From: Mactromeris polynyma
Lineage: Eukaryota; Mollusca; Bivalvia; Venerida; Mactridae
Direction: 5' to 3'
Length of the DNA: 64,000 nt
NCBI GenBank assembly: GCA_032209605.1
Contig: JASFXZ010000032.1
Location: 6,945,722 to 7,009,721, forward strand
Below are positions 63,615 to 64,000 of this stretch, in pieces. The stretch's first letter is position 1, and every line of letters starts with the position of its first letter. The notes under the pieces were generated by a model. It was not told the origin of the DNA. It saw only the letters and a program-made list of their open reading frames with translations, and searched no databases. A program made the position numbers and the translations under genes.

Positions 63615-64000
63615 TAATAAAATCTTACCAGAGACTAATTAACAAAGTTTGAAACTCCTACACTGTCACAGAGTATAGACAGCTTCAAAGCAAACGCTTG
63701 ACAACTGGTGGATGATTATGTATACTTGTCATTATAAGTAAGATAAATACGTAGTTTTTGCCTAAAATAGCACATTGCTGGTTTTAACAAAATTCATAAA
63801 AAAATTATTCATTAAGTTAACATATCTTCAGTATTTACACAACCAACTAGAATTGCTACCAATTCTTGCTCAATTTAACAGGTAAAGTTGCATTGTAGTT
63901 CCGTTACAGAGACTTAAATGATAAAATATCAGTTACATATAATCACTGAGAGATAAAAGCAAGACTAGACTATCTGCATGTAGATAAATAACCAGATAGA

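Larger units (their letters stand above)
60836..64000. other. Right-end stretch, intron or spacer with repeats
   Basis: No exon could be supported. A minus-strand open stretch at 61630-61875 has a T-rich acceptor before its last 17 codons (TDASSKPTTYIPSPLH plus stop), which could be an alternative terminal exon but is too short to call. A hAT-like element (62437-62596) and a short fold-back element (63527-63614) were found. Confidence 0.35.

Overview
The window is AT-rich metazoan nuclear DNA. Many short exons sit between long introns with GT-AG borders. The introns and spacers hold many short inverted-repeat elements, tRNA-derived SINE-like repeats and minisatellites. Protein similarity and the repeat types (for example the pervasive AAGGGAGATAACTC-like word and the CAAGGTCAAGGTCA-like words) suggest a mollusc, most likely a bivalve. 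That placement is inference.

Layout. (1) 69-24568, plus strand: the 3' part of the rotatin gene (RTTN), 37 coding exons that keep one reading frame from the left edge to a stop codon; the N-terminal exons lie outside the window. (2) 28474-33999, minus strand: a complete 8-exon gene for an ankyrin-repeat and SOCS-box (ASB family) protein of 474 residues, tail-to-tail with rotatin. (3) 35938-52059, plus strand: a complete gene for the cytoplasmic dynein 1 light intermediate chain, about 487 residues in 13 exons, head-to-head with the ASB gene across a short probable bidirectional promoter that holds an ETS-type site and a perfect NRF1-type site. (4) 52060-64000: 3' UTR and spacer, rich in repeats. 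It has two weak exon candidates, one on plus near 57.3 kb and one on minus near 60.7 kb; the minus one may be the 3' end of a gene lying to the right.

The three genes are not an operon. Rotatin acts in centriole assembly, the ASB protein should be a Cullin-5 substrate receptor, and the light intermediate chain links dynein to cargo adaptors. The shared centrosome/microtubule theme of genes 1 and 3 is probably coincidental.

No CRISPR array, tRNA gene, rRNA gene or long transposon ORF was seen. The most interesting non-genic content is a set of non-autonomous DNA transposons. Several families have pogo/Tigger-like ends with TA target duplications. Others have hAT-like CAGGG ends with 5- or 6-bp target duplications. 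Some families have inverted copies 30-40 kb apart. I did not find a convincing new biological system. All coordinates were derived by hand from reading frames and splice signals.
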